Source: an uncultured Prevotellaceae bacterium (GTDB taxonomy: Bacteria > Bacteroidota > Bacteroidia > Bacteroidales > Bacteroidaceae). Taken from it: a stretch of 51,974 nt of DNA. Positions within the stretch are counted from its first letter, which is position 1. The number at the start of each line of letters is the position of its first letter. Below the pieces are notes generated by a model. The model was not told the DNA's origin, ran no database searches, and saw only the letters and a list, made by a program, of their open reading frames with translations. The stretch covers positions 1-51,974 of the forward strand of contig CACZCT010000021.1 of the NCBI GenBank assembly GCA_902779745.1. The letters run 5' to 3'. The translations under genes were made by a program, and so were the position numbers. Below are positions 26,424 to 33,824 of this stretch, piece after piece.

Positions 26424-28151
26424 ATGAAAAAGATATTATATATCATCTGTGCTATCAGCGTCATCTGCGGCTTCACGGCTTGCAACAGCTTCCTCGATGA
26501 GCACACACCGCAGGGAGTCCTTAGCGACGAACAGGTGAAGACTCCCGAGAATGCCGAGGCTATGGTAGTTTCTGCCTATGCTATCTTCACCTCCGCCGAG
26601 GATATCAACTCCTCCTTCTCTATGTGGAATTTCGACGTACGCTCTGACGATGCCTACAAAGGTGGTAACGGTACCAGTGACGGTGACGTGTTCCACCAGC
26701 TGGAGATACAGCAGGGTGTACTGACCACCAACTGGAACATCAACGACATGTGGGTACGTCTGTACAACTGCATCTCACGTGTTAACAGTGCCATCGCACT
26801 GCTCAACACCACTGGCGACGACTTTAAGATGAAGAGTCAGCGTCTTGCCGAGATGAAGTTCCTCCGTGCCTACGCACACTTCCTGCTGAAGCGTCTCTAC
26901 AAGAATATTCCTTTCGTCGTGAATGAGAATCTTACCTATGAGGAGTATAACACCTTGTCGAACACCGAGTACAACAATGACGAGGGCTGGCAGGTCATCA
27001 TCGACGACCTCATGGAAGCCTACAACACCCTGCCTGCCACTCAGCAGGATAAAGGTCGCCCCACCAAGGCTGCCGCTGCTGCTTTCCTGGCTAAAGTATA
27101 TCTCTACAAGGCTTACCGTCAGGATGATGAGAAGAGCAATCAGGTAACCTCCATCAACAAAGGTGACTTAGAGAAAGTCATTGAGTTTACCAATCCCACG
27201 CTTTATGCCAACTACGGTCTGGAGAATGACATCCATAATAACTTCCGTCCTGAGGAGCAGTACGAGAACGGCATTGAGAGCATCTGGGCTATCCAGTATT
27301 CTCGCAACGACGGTTCCACCTATGGTAACCTCAACTGGAGCTATGGTCTGATTCCTCCCAACATCCCTGGTGCTACCGATGGCGGCTGCGACTTCTACAA
27401 GCCCTCCCAGAACCTTGTGAACGCCTTCCATACAGGAGATAACGGACTCCCATTGTTTAACACCTTCAATCAGAAAAAATACGACATGGCTGTTGACAAT
27501 GCTGACCCACGTCTGTTCCTTACCGTTGGTATGCCAGGACTTCCCTATATGTTCAACAAGAACTTCATGATGGAAGAAACCAGTATCTGGAGCCGTTCAA
27601 ACGGTCTCTATGGCTATCATGTCTCACTGAAGCAGAATGTTGATCCTGCCCTCATCGGTGAGTATCTCATCAAAGGTTCCTACTGGGCAAGCTCTATGAA
27701 CCGTATCGTGTTCCGCTATGCCGACGTATTACTGATGCGAGCTGAGGCTTATGCACAGCTGGGTAACACCGATCAGGCTATTGCACTGGTCAACCAGATC
27801 CGCACTCGTGCTGCCGGCAGCACCCAGATGATTTCCAGCTATCCTTCCACCTATGGTGTGAAGATGTATATCGCCAACTATAAAGGTTCCTACAACAAGG
27901 ATGAGGCTGTCGAGATTGTGAAGATGGAACGCCGTTTGGAGATGGCTATGGAGTCTGAGCGTTTCTTCGACCTCGTCCGCTGGGGCGATGCTGCCACAGT
28001 ACTCAACAAATACTTTGCAGAGGAGATCAGCAGTTGCGCCATCTACAGCAACGCCCATTTCACCGCCAATAAGGACGAGTATCTGCCTATCCCATTCAGT
28101 CAGCTCTCTGCCTCTAACGGACATTACACCCAGAACATTGGAAACTGGTAA
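26424..28151 (+). CDS. SusD/RagB-family lipoprotein of the fructan locus
   Basis: 575 residues. The lipobox GFTACNSFLDEHTP has the standard SusD beginning. Helical repeats (AEMKFLRAYAHFLLKRLYKNIPFV, AAAAFLAKVYLYKAY, YADVLLMRAEAYAQLGNTDQAI) and the C-terminal MERRLEMAMESERFFDLVRWGDA are typical. It should bind fructan at the surface and cap the SusC barrel. Position matches BT1762. Confidence 0.95.
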   Translation: MKKILYIICAISVICGFTACNSFLDEHTPQGVLSDEQVKTPENAEAMVVSAYAIFTSAEDINSSFSMWNFDVRSDDAYKGGNGTSDGDVFHQLEIQQGVLTTNWNINDMWVRLYNCISRVNSAIALLNTTGDDFKMKSQRLAEMKFLRAYAHFLLKRLYKNIPFVVNENLTYEEYNTLSNTEYNNDEGWQVIIDDLMEAYNTLPATQQDKGRPTKAAAAAFLAKVYLYKAYRQDDEKSNQVTSINKGDLEKVIEFTNPTLYANYGLENDIHNNFRPEEQYENGIESIWAIQYSRNDGSTYGNLNWSYGLIPPNIPGATDGGCDFYKPSQNLVNAFHTGDNGLPLFNTFNQKKYDMAVDNADPRLFLTVGMPGLPYMFNKNFMMEETSIWSRSNGLYGYHVSLKQNVDPALIGEYLIKGSYWASSMNRIVFRYADVLLMRAEAYAQLGNTDQAIALVNQIRTRAAGSTQMISSYPSTYGVKMYIANYKGSYNKDEAVEIVKMERRLEMAMESERFFDLVRWGDAATVLNKYFAEEISSCAIYSNAHFTANKDEYLPIPFSQLSASNGHYTQNIGNW

Positions 28152-28181
28152 GATAGTTTAGAGTTTAAAGTTTAAAGATTA
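28152..28181 (+). repeat. Heptameric degenerate tandem tract between susD and the DUF4960 gene
   Basis: AGTTTAG, AGTTTAA, AGTTTAA, AGATTAT at a 7-base period; it begins just after the susD stop codon and fills most of the 37-base gap. Confidence 0.8.
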
Positions 28182-28188
28182 TAGAATT

Positions 28189-29586
28189 ATGAAAACGAAA
28201 TTATTAAATATCATAGGTGCGATGATGGTCATGCTTGCCTTTGTAGCATGCTCCGACGACCATACCAGTGACCTGCGACTCAGCGGTGACTGTAAGGTAG
28301 AGACATTCGCACTCGACGGCTACGAGGGGACCATAGATTTCACCACACGCAGCATCGTGGTACGTCTTCCAGAAGTCTACGATATCTCTGCCATGAAGGT
28401 TACCTCGCTCGCTATCTCCAATGGTGCCCTAAGCGACATCAGCCTGGGACAGACCCTGAACATGGAGGCAACCAAAGTGATGCACGTCTCCAACGGTGAT
28501 GTCTTCATCGACTGGACCATCAGTGTTCTTCGCGATGAGGCTCGCATCTATCAGTTTGTTGTCAATGACATCTATCGTGGCAATATCGATCAGGATGCTA
28601 AGACCATCACGATTTACGTACCCGCTTCTGTCGATATCACCAGTCTCGTTCCGACCATTGAGTTCAGTGCCAATGCCACTATCACACCGGCATCAGGTGT
28701 GGCTCAGGACTTCTCACAGCCTGTCACCTATAAAGTGACCAATAATTCGGCTGAGAGCACCTATACCGTAACAGTGATTGCCATCGATAAGCCAAAGGCA
28801 CTCTTCATCGGTGCAGCAGCTACGATGGACGACCTTGATCTGGAGGCTAAGGAGGCATGCACTTGGATGATGAGCAACGTAGAGGGAACACTCTATGCGT
28901 CATTCGCCGACATCCATGCCGGTAGTGTCGACCTCTCTGAGTGTAAGATTATGTGGTGGCACTATCATAAGGACGGTGGTGTCGACGGACACGACCAGTT
29001 CGTCGCCAATGCCCCAGAGGCACTTGAGGCTAAGAATGAGATTCGTGCGTTCTATGAGAATGGCGGAGCACTCTTCCTGACCCGCTATGCTACCAATCTC
29101 CCATCGTTCATCGGAACCACTGGTGACGACGAATGGACGACACCTAACAACTGTTGGGGACAGGACGAGGACAAGGCTGAGCTTTGCGGAGGTCCATGGG
29201 ACTTCAAGATCTATGGTGGACAGAACAACCATCCACTCTATGCCGGACTTATTGCCGGTGACGATCCTAATGCCGTTTACTGTACCGATGCCGGTTACCA
29301 CATCACCAACTCTACCGCTCAGTATCACATCGGTACCGACTGGGGAGACTACCCCAACCATACCGCATGGGAGACCCGCACCAAGGGTACTATCCTCGGT
29401 GTAGGTGGCGACGGTGCCGTTGTTGCTTGGGAATATCCTGCCAAGGACGGTAAGGGTGGTATCATCTGTATCGGTTCCGGTTGCTACGACTGGTACTCCT
29501 ACACCTACGAGGCAGGTTATGTGGAGAACTTCCACAAGAACATTGCCATTATGACAAAGAATGCTATCAATTACTTAACGAAATAA
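28189..29586 (+). CDS. DUF4960 fructan-binding-type surface lipoprotein
   Basis: A 465-residue lipoprotein (lipobox FVACSDD). Two Ig-like segments of DUF5018 style (about 30-195; TVLRDEARIYQFVVND, PVTYKVTNNSAESTYTVTVIA) precede a domain from PKALFIGAAATMDDLD to the end with LSECKIMWWHYHKDGG, ENGGALFLTRYAT and NHPLYAGL. That domain is the DUF4960 type found in BT1761, the levan-binding lipoprotein of the B. thetaiotaomicron fructan locus (recalled, not searched). The fold resembles class I glutamine amidotransferase-like domains. Likely role: capture of fructan at the surface. It overlaps the next gene's alternative start by one base (TAATG). Confidence 0.82.
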   Translation: MKTKLLNIIGAMMVMLAFVACSDDHTSDLRLSGDCKVETFALDGYEGTIDFTTRSIVVRLPEVYDISAMKVTSLAISNGALSDISLGQTLNMEATKVMHVSNGDVFIDWTISVLRDEARIYQFVVNDIYRGNIDQDAKTITIYVPASVDITSLVPTIEFSANATITPASGVAQDFSQPVTYKVTNNSAESTYTVTVIAIDKPKALFIGAAATMDDLDLEAKEACTWMMSNVEGTLYASFADIHAGSVDLSECKIMWWHYHKDGGVDGHDQFVANAPEALEAKNEIRAFYENGGALFLTRYATNLPSFIGTTGDDEWTTPNNCWGQDEDKAELCGGPWDFKIYGGQNNHPLYAGLIAGDDPNAVYCTDAGYHITNSTAQYHIGTDWGDYPNHTAWETRTKGTILGVGGDGAVVAWEYPAKDGKGGIICIGSGCYDWYSYTYEAGYVENFHKNIAIMTKNAINYLTK

Positions 29587-29591
29587 TGATT

Positions 29592-31157
29592 ATGAAGACG
29601 AAGATATTTTCAACATTCGCTATCATGCTGTCAGCACTTACGCTGACAGCGTGCAGCGAGGACAGCTTTGGTCCCGATCCCGAAAAAGACTGGGCAGGAA
29701 CTACCGCCTTCTTCAACTCTACCGACGAGAAGGGTTTCCTCACCTACTATCATCCTGCTGTCGGACGTTGTGGTGACCCCATGCCGTTCTACGATGAGAA
29801 GGAAGGTGAATATAAGGTGCTTTATCTGCAGGAGTACGACAACAACGGTCCTTGCTATCACCCCTTCTGGGGTATCAGTACCACCGACGGTGCTTACTAT
29901 GAGTCTCTGGGTGAAGTGTTGCCGACAGGTACGTCCGTTCAAGAAGCTGACGCTGCCCTCGGAACAGGTTGTGCCATTTATAACGAGGCAGACAAACTGT
30001 ATTACATATACTATACAGGACATACTTCCAAGGAAGTCGTTTTGCGTGCTACCTCTCCCGATTTCAAGACATGGACGAAAGACCAATCATGGCAGTTGAA
30101 GGGTGAGGACTATGCCTCTGCCAGCGATTTCCGTGACCCTCAGGTTTTCAAGGCTGACGACGGTCTGTGGCACATGGTCATTGCTGCCAAACTGAAGTTC
30201 GTCGACTTTAAGTCAAGCGACCTGAAGAACTGGGAGTTTGCAGGTCAGTTCAATATGATCTGGGACCGTATGTGCGAGTGTCCCGACATCTTCAAGATGG
30301 GCGATTACTGGTATCTCGTCTACAGCGAGGCCTATCGTACCGACTGGAGTCGCAAGGTGAAATATATGATGGCAAAGAGCTATGACGACCTGAAGGCTTG
30401 CTTCAACGATCCGGGTGCCAACTGGCCTAAGGATGGTAAGGAGGGCGTACTCGACAGTCGTGCGTTCTATGCTGGTAAGACCGCTTCCGACGGTACTGAG
30501 CGTCTCATCTGGGGTTGGTGTCCAAAACGCGAAGGTGCTACCATCTTCGACAAGAACGTCAATGTTGGTGCTGACGGTGAGCCTGCATGGGCTGGTGCAT
30601 TGGTATGTCACAAGATTATCCAGCATGCCGACGGAACCCTCACCCTTGGTGCCGTTCCTGCCCTGGCAAATAAGTATAGCCAGGCTCAGAGCGTCAATGT
30701 GATGGCAAGCAACGGTTACAACAATGGCTCCCTCTCTGGTGACGGTGCCTATGTGCTCTACAACCGTCTGGGCAACCACAACCACATCTCTTTCACTGTC
30801 ACCACCAGCAACAACTGGGATAAGTTCGGTATCTCACTTGTTCGTGGCTCGGATTCCAACAAATACTACACGATGGTAGTTAATCCCGAGAACGAGAACT
30901 GGCGTAAGATCAACTTCGAGGAAGAAGGTGAAGACGGCATGGGATTCATCCGTGGTATCGACGGCTATGGTTTCGCCCGTCCTGACAATAATGTCTATAA
31001 GGTTGATATCTATACCGACAACAGCGTGATGACGATGTATATAAACGACAATGTCTGCTACACCCAGCGCATCTACGGTATCCAGAAGAACTGCTGGAGT
31101 ATCAACAACTACGGTGGTTCTATCAGTGTCAGTGACGTGGAAGTCTCACAATATTGA
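29592..31157 (+). CDS. GH32-like surface lipoprotein (probable endo-fructanase) with atypical nucleophile motif
   Basis: 521 residues from the ATG at 29592; an in-frame ATG at 29586 overlaps the previous stop (TAATG) and is equally possible. Lipobox LTLTACSED. The beta-propeller shows the GH32 RDP motif (residues 181-183, DFRDPQVF) and the Glu-Cys acid/base motif (229-230, CECPDIFKMG). The usual WMNDPNG block with the nucleophile is replaced by RCGDPMPFYDE, where Asp62 could serve. The C-terminal beta-sandwich is probably the domain known as DUF4975. Position matches BT1760, a surface endo-levanase. It probably cuts long fructan outside the cell, but a binding-only role is possible given the changed motif. 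Confidence 0.8.
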   Translation: MKTKIFSTFAIMLSALTLTACSEDSFGPDPEKDWAGTTAFFNSTDEKGFLTYYHPAVGRCGDPMPFYDEKEGEYKVLYLQEYDNNGPCYHPFWGISTTDGAYYESLGEVLPTGTSVQEADAALGTGCAIYNEADKLYYIYYTGHTSKEVVLRATSPDFKTWTKDQSWQLKGEDYASASDFRDPQVFKADDGLWHMVIAAKLKFVDFKSSDLKNWEFAGQFNMIWDRMCECPDIFKMGDYWYLVYSEAYRTDWSRKVKYMMAKSYDDLKACFNDPGANWPKDGKEGVLDSRAFYAGKTASDGTERLIWGWCPKREGATIFDKNVNVGADGEPAWAGALVCHKIIQHADGTLTLGAVPALANKYSQAQSVNVMASNGYNNGSLSGDGAYVLYNRLGNHNHISFTVTTSNNWDKFGISLVRGSDSNKYYTMVVNPENENWRKINFEEEGEDGMGFIRGIDGYGFARPDNNVYKVDIYTDNSVMTMYINDNVCYTQRIYGIQKNCWSINNYGGSISVSDVEVSQY

Positions 31158-31188
31158 TTAGTTAGTTTTGGTTAATAGTTAGTAGTTC
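31156..31188 (+). repeat. Degenerate heptameric tract after the GH32-like lipoprotein
   Basis: GATTAGTTAGTTTT and then GGTTAAT, AGTTAGT, AGTTCTC; the 7-base period is clear only in the second half. Confidence 0.5.
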
Positions 31189-31255
31189 TCGCAGAGGTGA
31201 GTAGATTGTTTCAGGATAACATTTTTAGTACTAACAATTAAATACGCGAAAGAAT

Positions 31256-32710
31256 ATGAAAAAACAATTACTCACATTATTCTTGATGCTGGCAGCCGTT
31301 ACTGCCTCGGCACAGATAGTACTATGGAATGGAGACGATAAGGAAGTGGGCTCAGACGGTGGATTCTGGAACCGTGCTGATCCTACTGTAATAGAAGATG
31401 GAAGCAATAAGTGTCTGAAAGCAACCTTGAAAGCCAATCCTGGTGGTTGGGATCAAGAGCATCACAATATCGCACTGCCTGTTGGTGATGCTGATTTCAA
31501 AGGATTGCGTCGCCTGACTTTCCGAATGAAAATGGTAGATAAGCACAACGTGATGGTGCAATTGGAAGGTAAGGATGGTGCATATAATGTAAAACGTATC
31601 TTCTGGTATGATACTCCAGGCGAATGGCAGACCATGGTCTATGAATACAGTGTTGGTCCTGACGAGGACAAAATTACTGATACAAGCAACAACGTCATTG
31701 CTATTTGGCCTTATGAAGAAACAGCCGATGGTGAGGGTAAAACCATTTATATTGACGATATCCAGTTAGAGGGTCCTATGCTGAAAGATGGTGCTGCTAT
31801 CCGTACGCTGGCTGATGGTTCACTGACCTCCAAGCAGGTTGAGATCACCGGTTCATTAAGCAAGGGGAAGTATCAGTGTACTTGGGATGGTGACTGGCAC
31901 ACCGTGGGTTACGACGACTATTCCTTGCTGCTTAGCAAACTGTCTGCTGATGTGTGCTTCCTCAACCTGACAGGTGCTGCCGTCGCCGATGGTGATGGTC
32001 CACAATTGCGCACGAAGAATCCTAACCTGTTGATTCTCTCACCCACCGACTTCTTTGACACCGACAATGTTATCCGCTGGGATGGAGAGAAGAACATTAC
32101 ACCGAAGATGGTACTCGACGAGCGTTATCCTTTCTATACTCCGATTGATTTCACCGCTACTGCAGTACAGGTAACACGCAGTATCATGGCTGGCATCAAC
32201 ACCATGTGTCTGCCATTCTATGTGGGACAGGCGGAAATCAGTACCAACTGTAAGATTGCCACTTATACCTCTTCAACGGCAGATGCCGTCAACTTCACTA
32301 CTGCCGACCATGCGGACGCTAACGTTCCTTTCCTTGCTACTGCAGTTGATGCTGCCGCTACCGAGTTGAACTTCACAGACAAAGGTGTTGTGAACACTCC
32401 CGAGTCTTTCTCTGAACCATTCATCGGCATCTATGTTCCTCAGAGTGCGGAGGGCAAATATGGTATCAATAACGACGGAAAATTTCAAAAGGGTGCCTCA
32501 GGTGCCACAGTCAAGAGCTTCCATGCTCTGATGACCACTATTCCTGCAGAAGCAAGAAGTATCACCATTGACGGCATATCAACAGGTATTAACAATATAT
32601 CTGTTAAGAATCCAGTTCAGAATATTTTCAACCTGAACGGTGTCCGTGTGGACAAGGTGGGCAATAAGGGTCTCTATATTATCAATGGCAAAAAGGTGAT
32701 TGTGAAATGA
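31256..32710 (+). CDS. Secreted two-domain protein of unknown function, possible fructan-binding protein
   Basis: 484 residues with a signal peptide cut after TASA. Residues about 21-175 look like a jelly-roll carbohydrate-binding module (WNGDDKEVGSDGGFWNRADP near the start, TIYIDDIQLEGP as last strand). A middle part follows, then a region with TRSIMAGINTMCLPF, a phrase common in secreted Prevotella proteins. The tail IFNLNGVRVDKVGNKGLYI is also a Prevotella-type C-terminal signature, possibly a sorting signal. No catalytic motif is recognisable. It is placed between the two GH32 genes, where the B. thetaiotaomicron fructan locus has no such gene, and is followed by a strong terminator. Surface binding of fructan is an inference from position and the N-terminal fold. 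Confidence 0.75.
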   Translation: MKKQLLTLFLMLAAVTASAQIVLWNGDDKEVGSDGGFWNRADPTVIEDGSNKCLKATLKANPGGWDQEHHNIALPVGDADFKGLRRLTFRMKMVDKHNVMVQLEGKDGAYNVKRIFWYDTPGEWQTMVYEYSVGPDEDKITDTSNNVIAIWPYEETADGEGKTIYIDDIQLEGPMLKDGAAIRTLADGSLTSKQVEITGSLSKGKYQCTWDGDWHTVGYDDYSLLLSKLSADVCFLNLTGAAVADGDGPQLRTKNPNLLILSPTDFFDTDNVIRWDGEKNITPKMVLDERYPFYTPIDFTATAVQVTRSIMAGINTMCLPFYVGQAEISTNCKIATYTSSTADAVNFTTADHADANVPFLATAVDAAATELNFTDKGVVNTPESFSEPFIGIYVPQSAEGKYGINNDGKFQKGASGATVKSFHALMTTIPAEARSITIDGISTGINNISVKNPVQNIFNLNGVRVDKVGNKGLYIINGKKVIVK

Positions 32711-32734
32711 ATTAGGAACTGACACCTTCTGATG

Positions 32735-32771
32735 ACTCCGCCCAAGTTCCGTGATGGTACTTGGGCGGAGT
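32735..32771 (+). terminator. Strong hairpin terminator ending the susC transcript
   Basis: ACTCCGCCCAAGT and ACTTGGGCGGAGT form a perfect 13-bp GC-rich stem with an 11-base loop, followed by TTCTGTT. The T-run is short, but the hairpin explains why the downstream GH32 operon has its own promoter. Confidence 0.75.
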
Positions 32772-32776
32772 TTCTG

Positions 32777-33001
32777 TTATCTCACATTCACCGTGAGCCG
32801 GGAGCCATTGACGGTGATGACAGCCTTGCCCCGTTTTCCGTTACTGCGTATCACAGCCATGGCACGTCCCTGCCATGTATGGTGCTGGGTGTCGAAGTAA
32901 GGATCGTTGTCCCTGACATTCGCATTACCTACACCCAACAAGGCGGCACTGCCCGCAATAGGCTGCGTGCCAGAGGTATAGCGGAATTTATTGGTTGATG
33001 C
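32777..33001 (-). pseudogene. Remnant of the C-terminus of a large secreted glycosidase (GH2-like)
   Basis: The minus-strand frame ending at 32777 reads GVGNANVRDNDPYFDTQ and QGRAMAVIRSNGKRGKAVIT, which resembles the last Ig-like domain of GH2 beta-galactosidases (G-G-N-x-N ... GxxxAVxRS-GK-G). Upstream of about 33000 the frame loses any protein character. No catalytic part remains, so it looks like a decayed gene end. Family assignment is from memory of such tails. Confidence 0.45.
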
Positions 33002-33122
33002 CACAAAGATACATATTTTATGGAAAAACGCTACAAAACGACTCCCCTTCTCCCTTTTTTTCCTGGAAAAAAGACATACAAGGTACTCTAAAACTCTTGA
33101 AGCCCGTACCTTCGTCTCTCGA

Positions 33123-33157
33123 AGGCGGCACCTTCGACCCACGGAGGCGGCACCTTC
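33123..33157. repeat. Direct repeat AGGCGGCACCTTC, two copies
   Basis: Copies at 33123-33135 and 33145-33157, 22 bases apart, within the gene-poor stretch. The first copy lies in a small inverted repeat (CGAAGG ... CCTTCG). Confidence 0.5.
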
Positions 33158-33224
33158 CTGTTTGTTCCATGGGGTGGAATACTGAATTGGGATATCTGTG
33201 CAACCCACATGCAGTATTTTGGTA

Positions 33225-33278
33225 AACACAGAGACACGGAGAAATAATAAAAACTCTGTATCTCTGTACCTCTGTGTT
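33225..33278. repeat. 54-bp palindromic intergenic element
   Basis: Ends AACACAGAG and CTCTGTGTT are perfectly complementary; the inner part (ACACGGAG and CTCTGTAC) pairs partly. The CACAGAG...CTCTGTG pattern resembles small palindromic repeats spread through several bacterial genomes. Possibly a non-autonomous mobile or REP-like unit. Confidence 0.5.
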
Positions 33279-33299
33279 GAATGAATCTATGGGCAAAAA

Positions 33300-33430
33300 C
33301 GTCATTCCTTGTCACCCTTGTCACCTCGTTGCCACACGTAACACGCTGATTCTCAAGTAGTGTTGCAAGGTGGCAACGGTTGCAAGGGTAAAAAACTTTA
33401 TGTATGCGCGCGTGCGCGAGAGGAATTCTG
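33300..33430. other. Non-coding stretch with CTTGTCACC / TTGCAAGG repeats and a GC-alternating run
   Basis: CTTGTCACC appears twice in tandem, CGTTGCCAC and GTGGCAACG form a 9-bp inverted repeat, and TTGCAAGG recurs. A run of alternating purine-pyrimidine, GCGCGCGTGCGCG, follows. It reminds me of DNA upstream of VirE/DUF3987-type genes in Bacteroidales, but no such gene is present here. Low certainty. Confidence 0.3.
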
Positions 33431-33476
33431 ATATTCCTATTAAACAATACGAGTAACTTATCATGCCTGCCCTGAA

Positions 33477-33674
33477 TTAACAACCGACATTGTCTTTGCC
33501 TTTTAGATTTAAATTACCCTCGTCCCATAAACGATCTGTCTCCGCATCCAGTTTCTCTTGGAAATACCGAGTCAACACCTGCTGTATTTCTTTTGCAAAA
33601 TCTTCACTCTTGTTAAATGAAAATAGTTTCAGCAGATGCATCTGGGTGGGATTTAATAATCTTTCAATGGGCAA
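33477..33674 (-). CDS. Small antitoxin-like protein, possibly truncated
   Basis: 65 residues: LNPTQMHLLKLFSFNKSEDFAKEIQQVLTRYFQ..., ending LWDEGNLNLKGKDNVGC. The pattern LNPTQ..LL.LFS..KSEE....EI..VL..Y..K..D.E.DRLWDEG is, as far as I recall, that of small Bacteroidales proteins encoded before a PIN-domain toxin. Here the tail after LWDEG differs and no toxin gene follows, so it looks like an orphan or decayed antitoxin. It is divergent from the GH32 gene and its start is 36 bases from the conserved promoter segment. Confidence 0.45.
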   Translation of the reverse strand: MPIERLLNPTQMHLLKLFSFNKSEDFAKEIQQVLTRYFQEKLDAETDRLWDEGNLNLKGKDNVGC

Positions 33675-33712
33675 TGAAAAGAGGGGAAAGATGTCTGTTT
33701 TTATAGCAAAAA

Positions 33713-33757
33713 TGTTTCAATGAACGTTTTTTGTTAGTTTTTGTATCAAAAGTTACA
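33713..33757 (+). promoter_or_regulatory. Putative activator sites upstream of the GH32 operon, matching those of susC
   Basis: TGTTTCA at 33713-33719 and TGTATCA-AAA-GTTACA at 33742-33757 lie at the same relative positions as TGTTACA and TGTAACA-TC-TGTTACA upstream of susC. Over 48 ungapped positions (33710-33757 against 23189-23236) 36 are identical, and the -7 box is at the same distance. Confidence 0.72.
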
Positions 33758-33778
33758 CGATGAAATGGCAGATTCTTG

Positions 33779-33786
33779 TAATTTTG
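33779..33786 (+). promoter_or_regulatory. -7 element TAATTTTG of the GH32-MFS-fructokinase operon
   Basis: TAATTTTG followed by CA, 38 bases before the ATG at 33825; the same spacing to the start codon as in the susC promoter. Confidence 0.65.
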
Positions 33787-33824
33787 CAGCAGATTGATTG
33801 GAAATAACTAAAAACGAAATGCAA

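Noticed and set aside
31207..31221. TGTTTCA...TAACA as a third activator site before the 484-residue protein gene
   Set aside because: The spacing and orientation differ from the two good sites and no TAnnTTTG box lies at the right distance.
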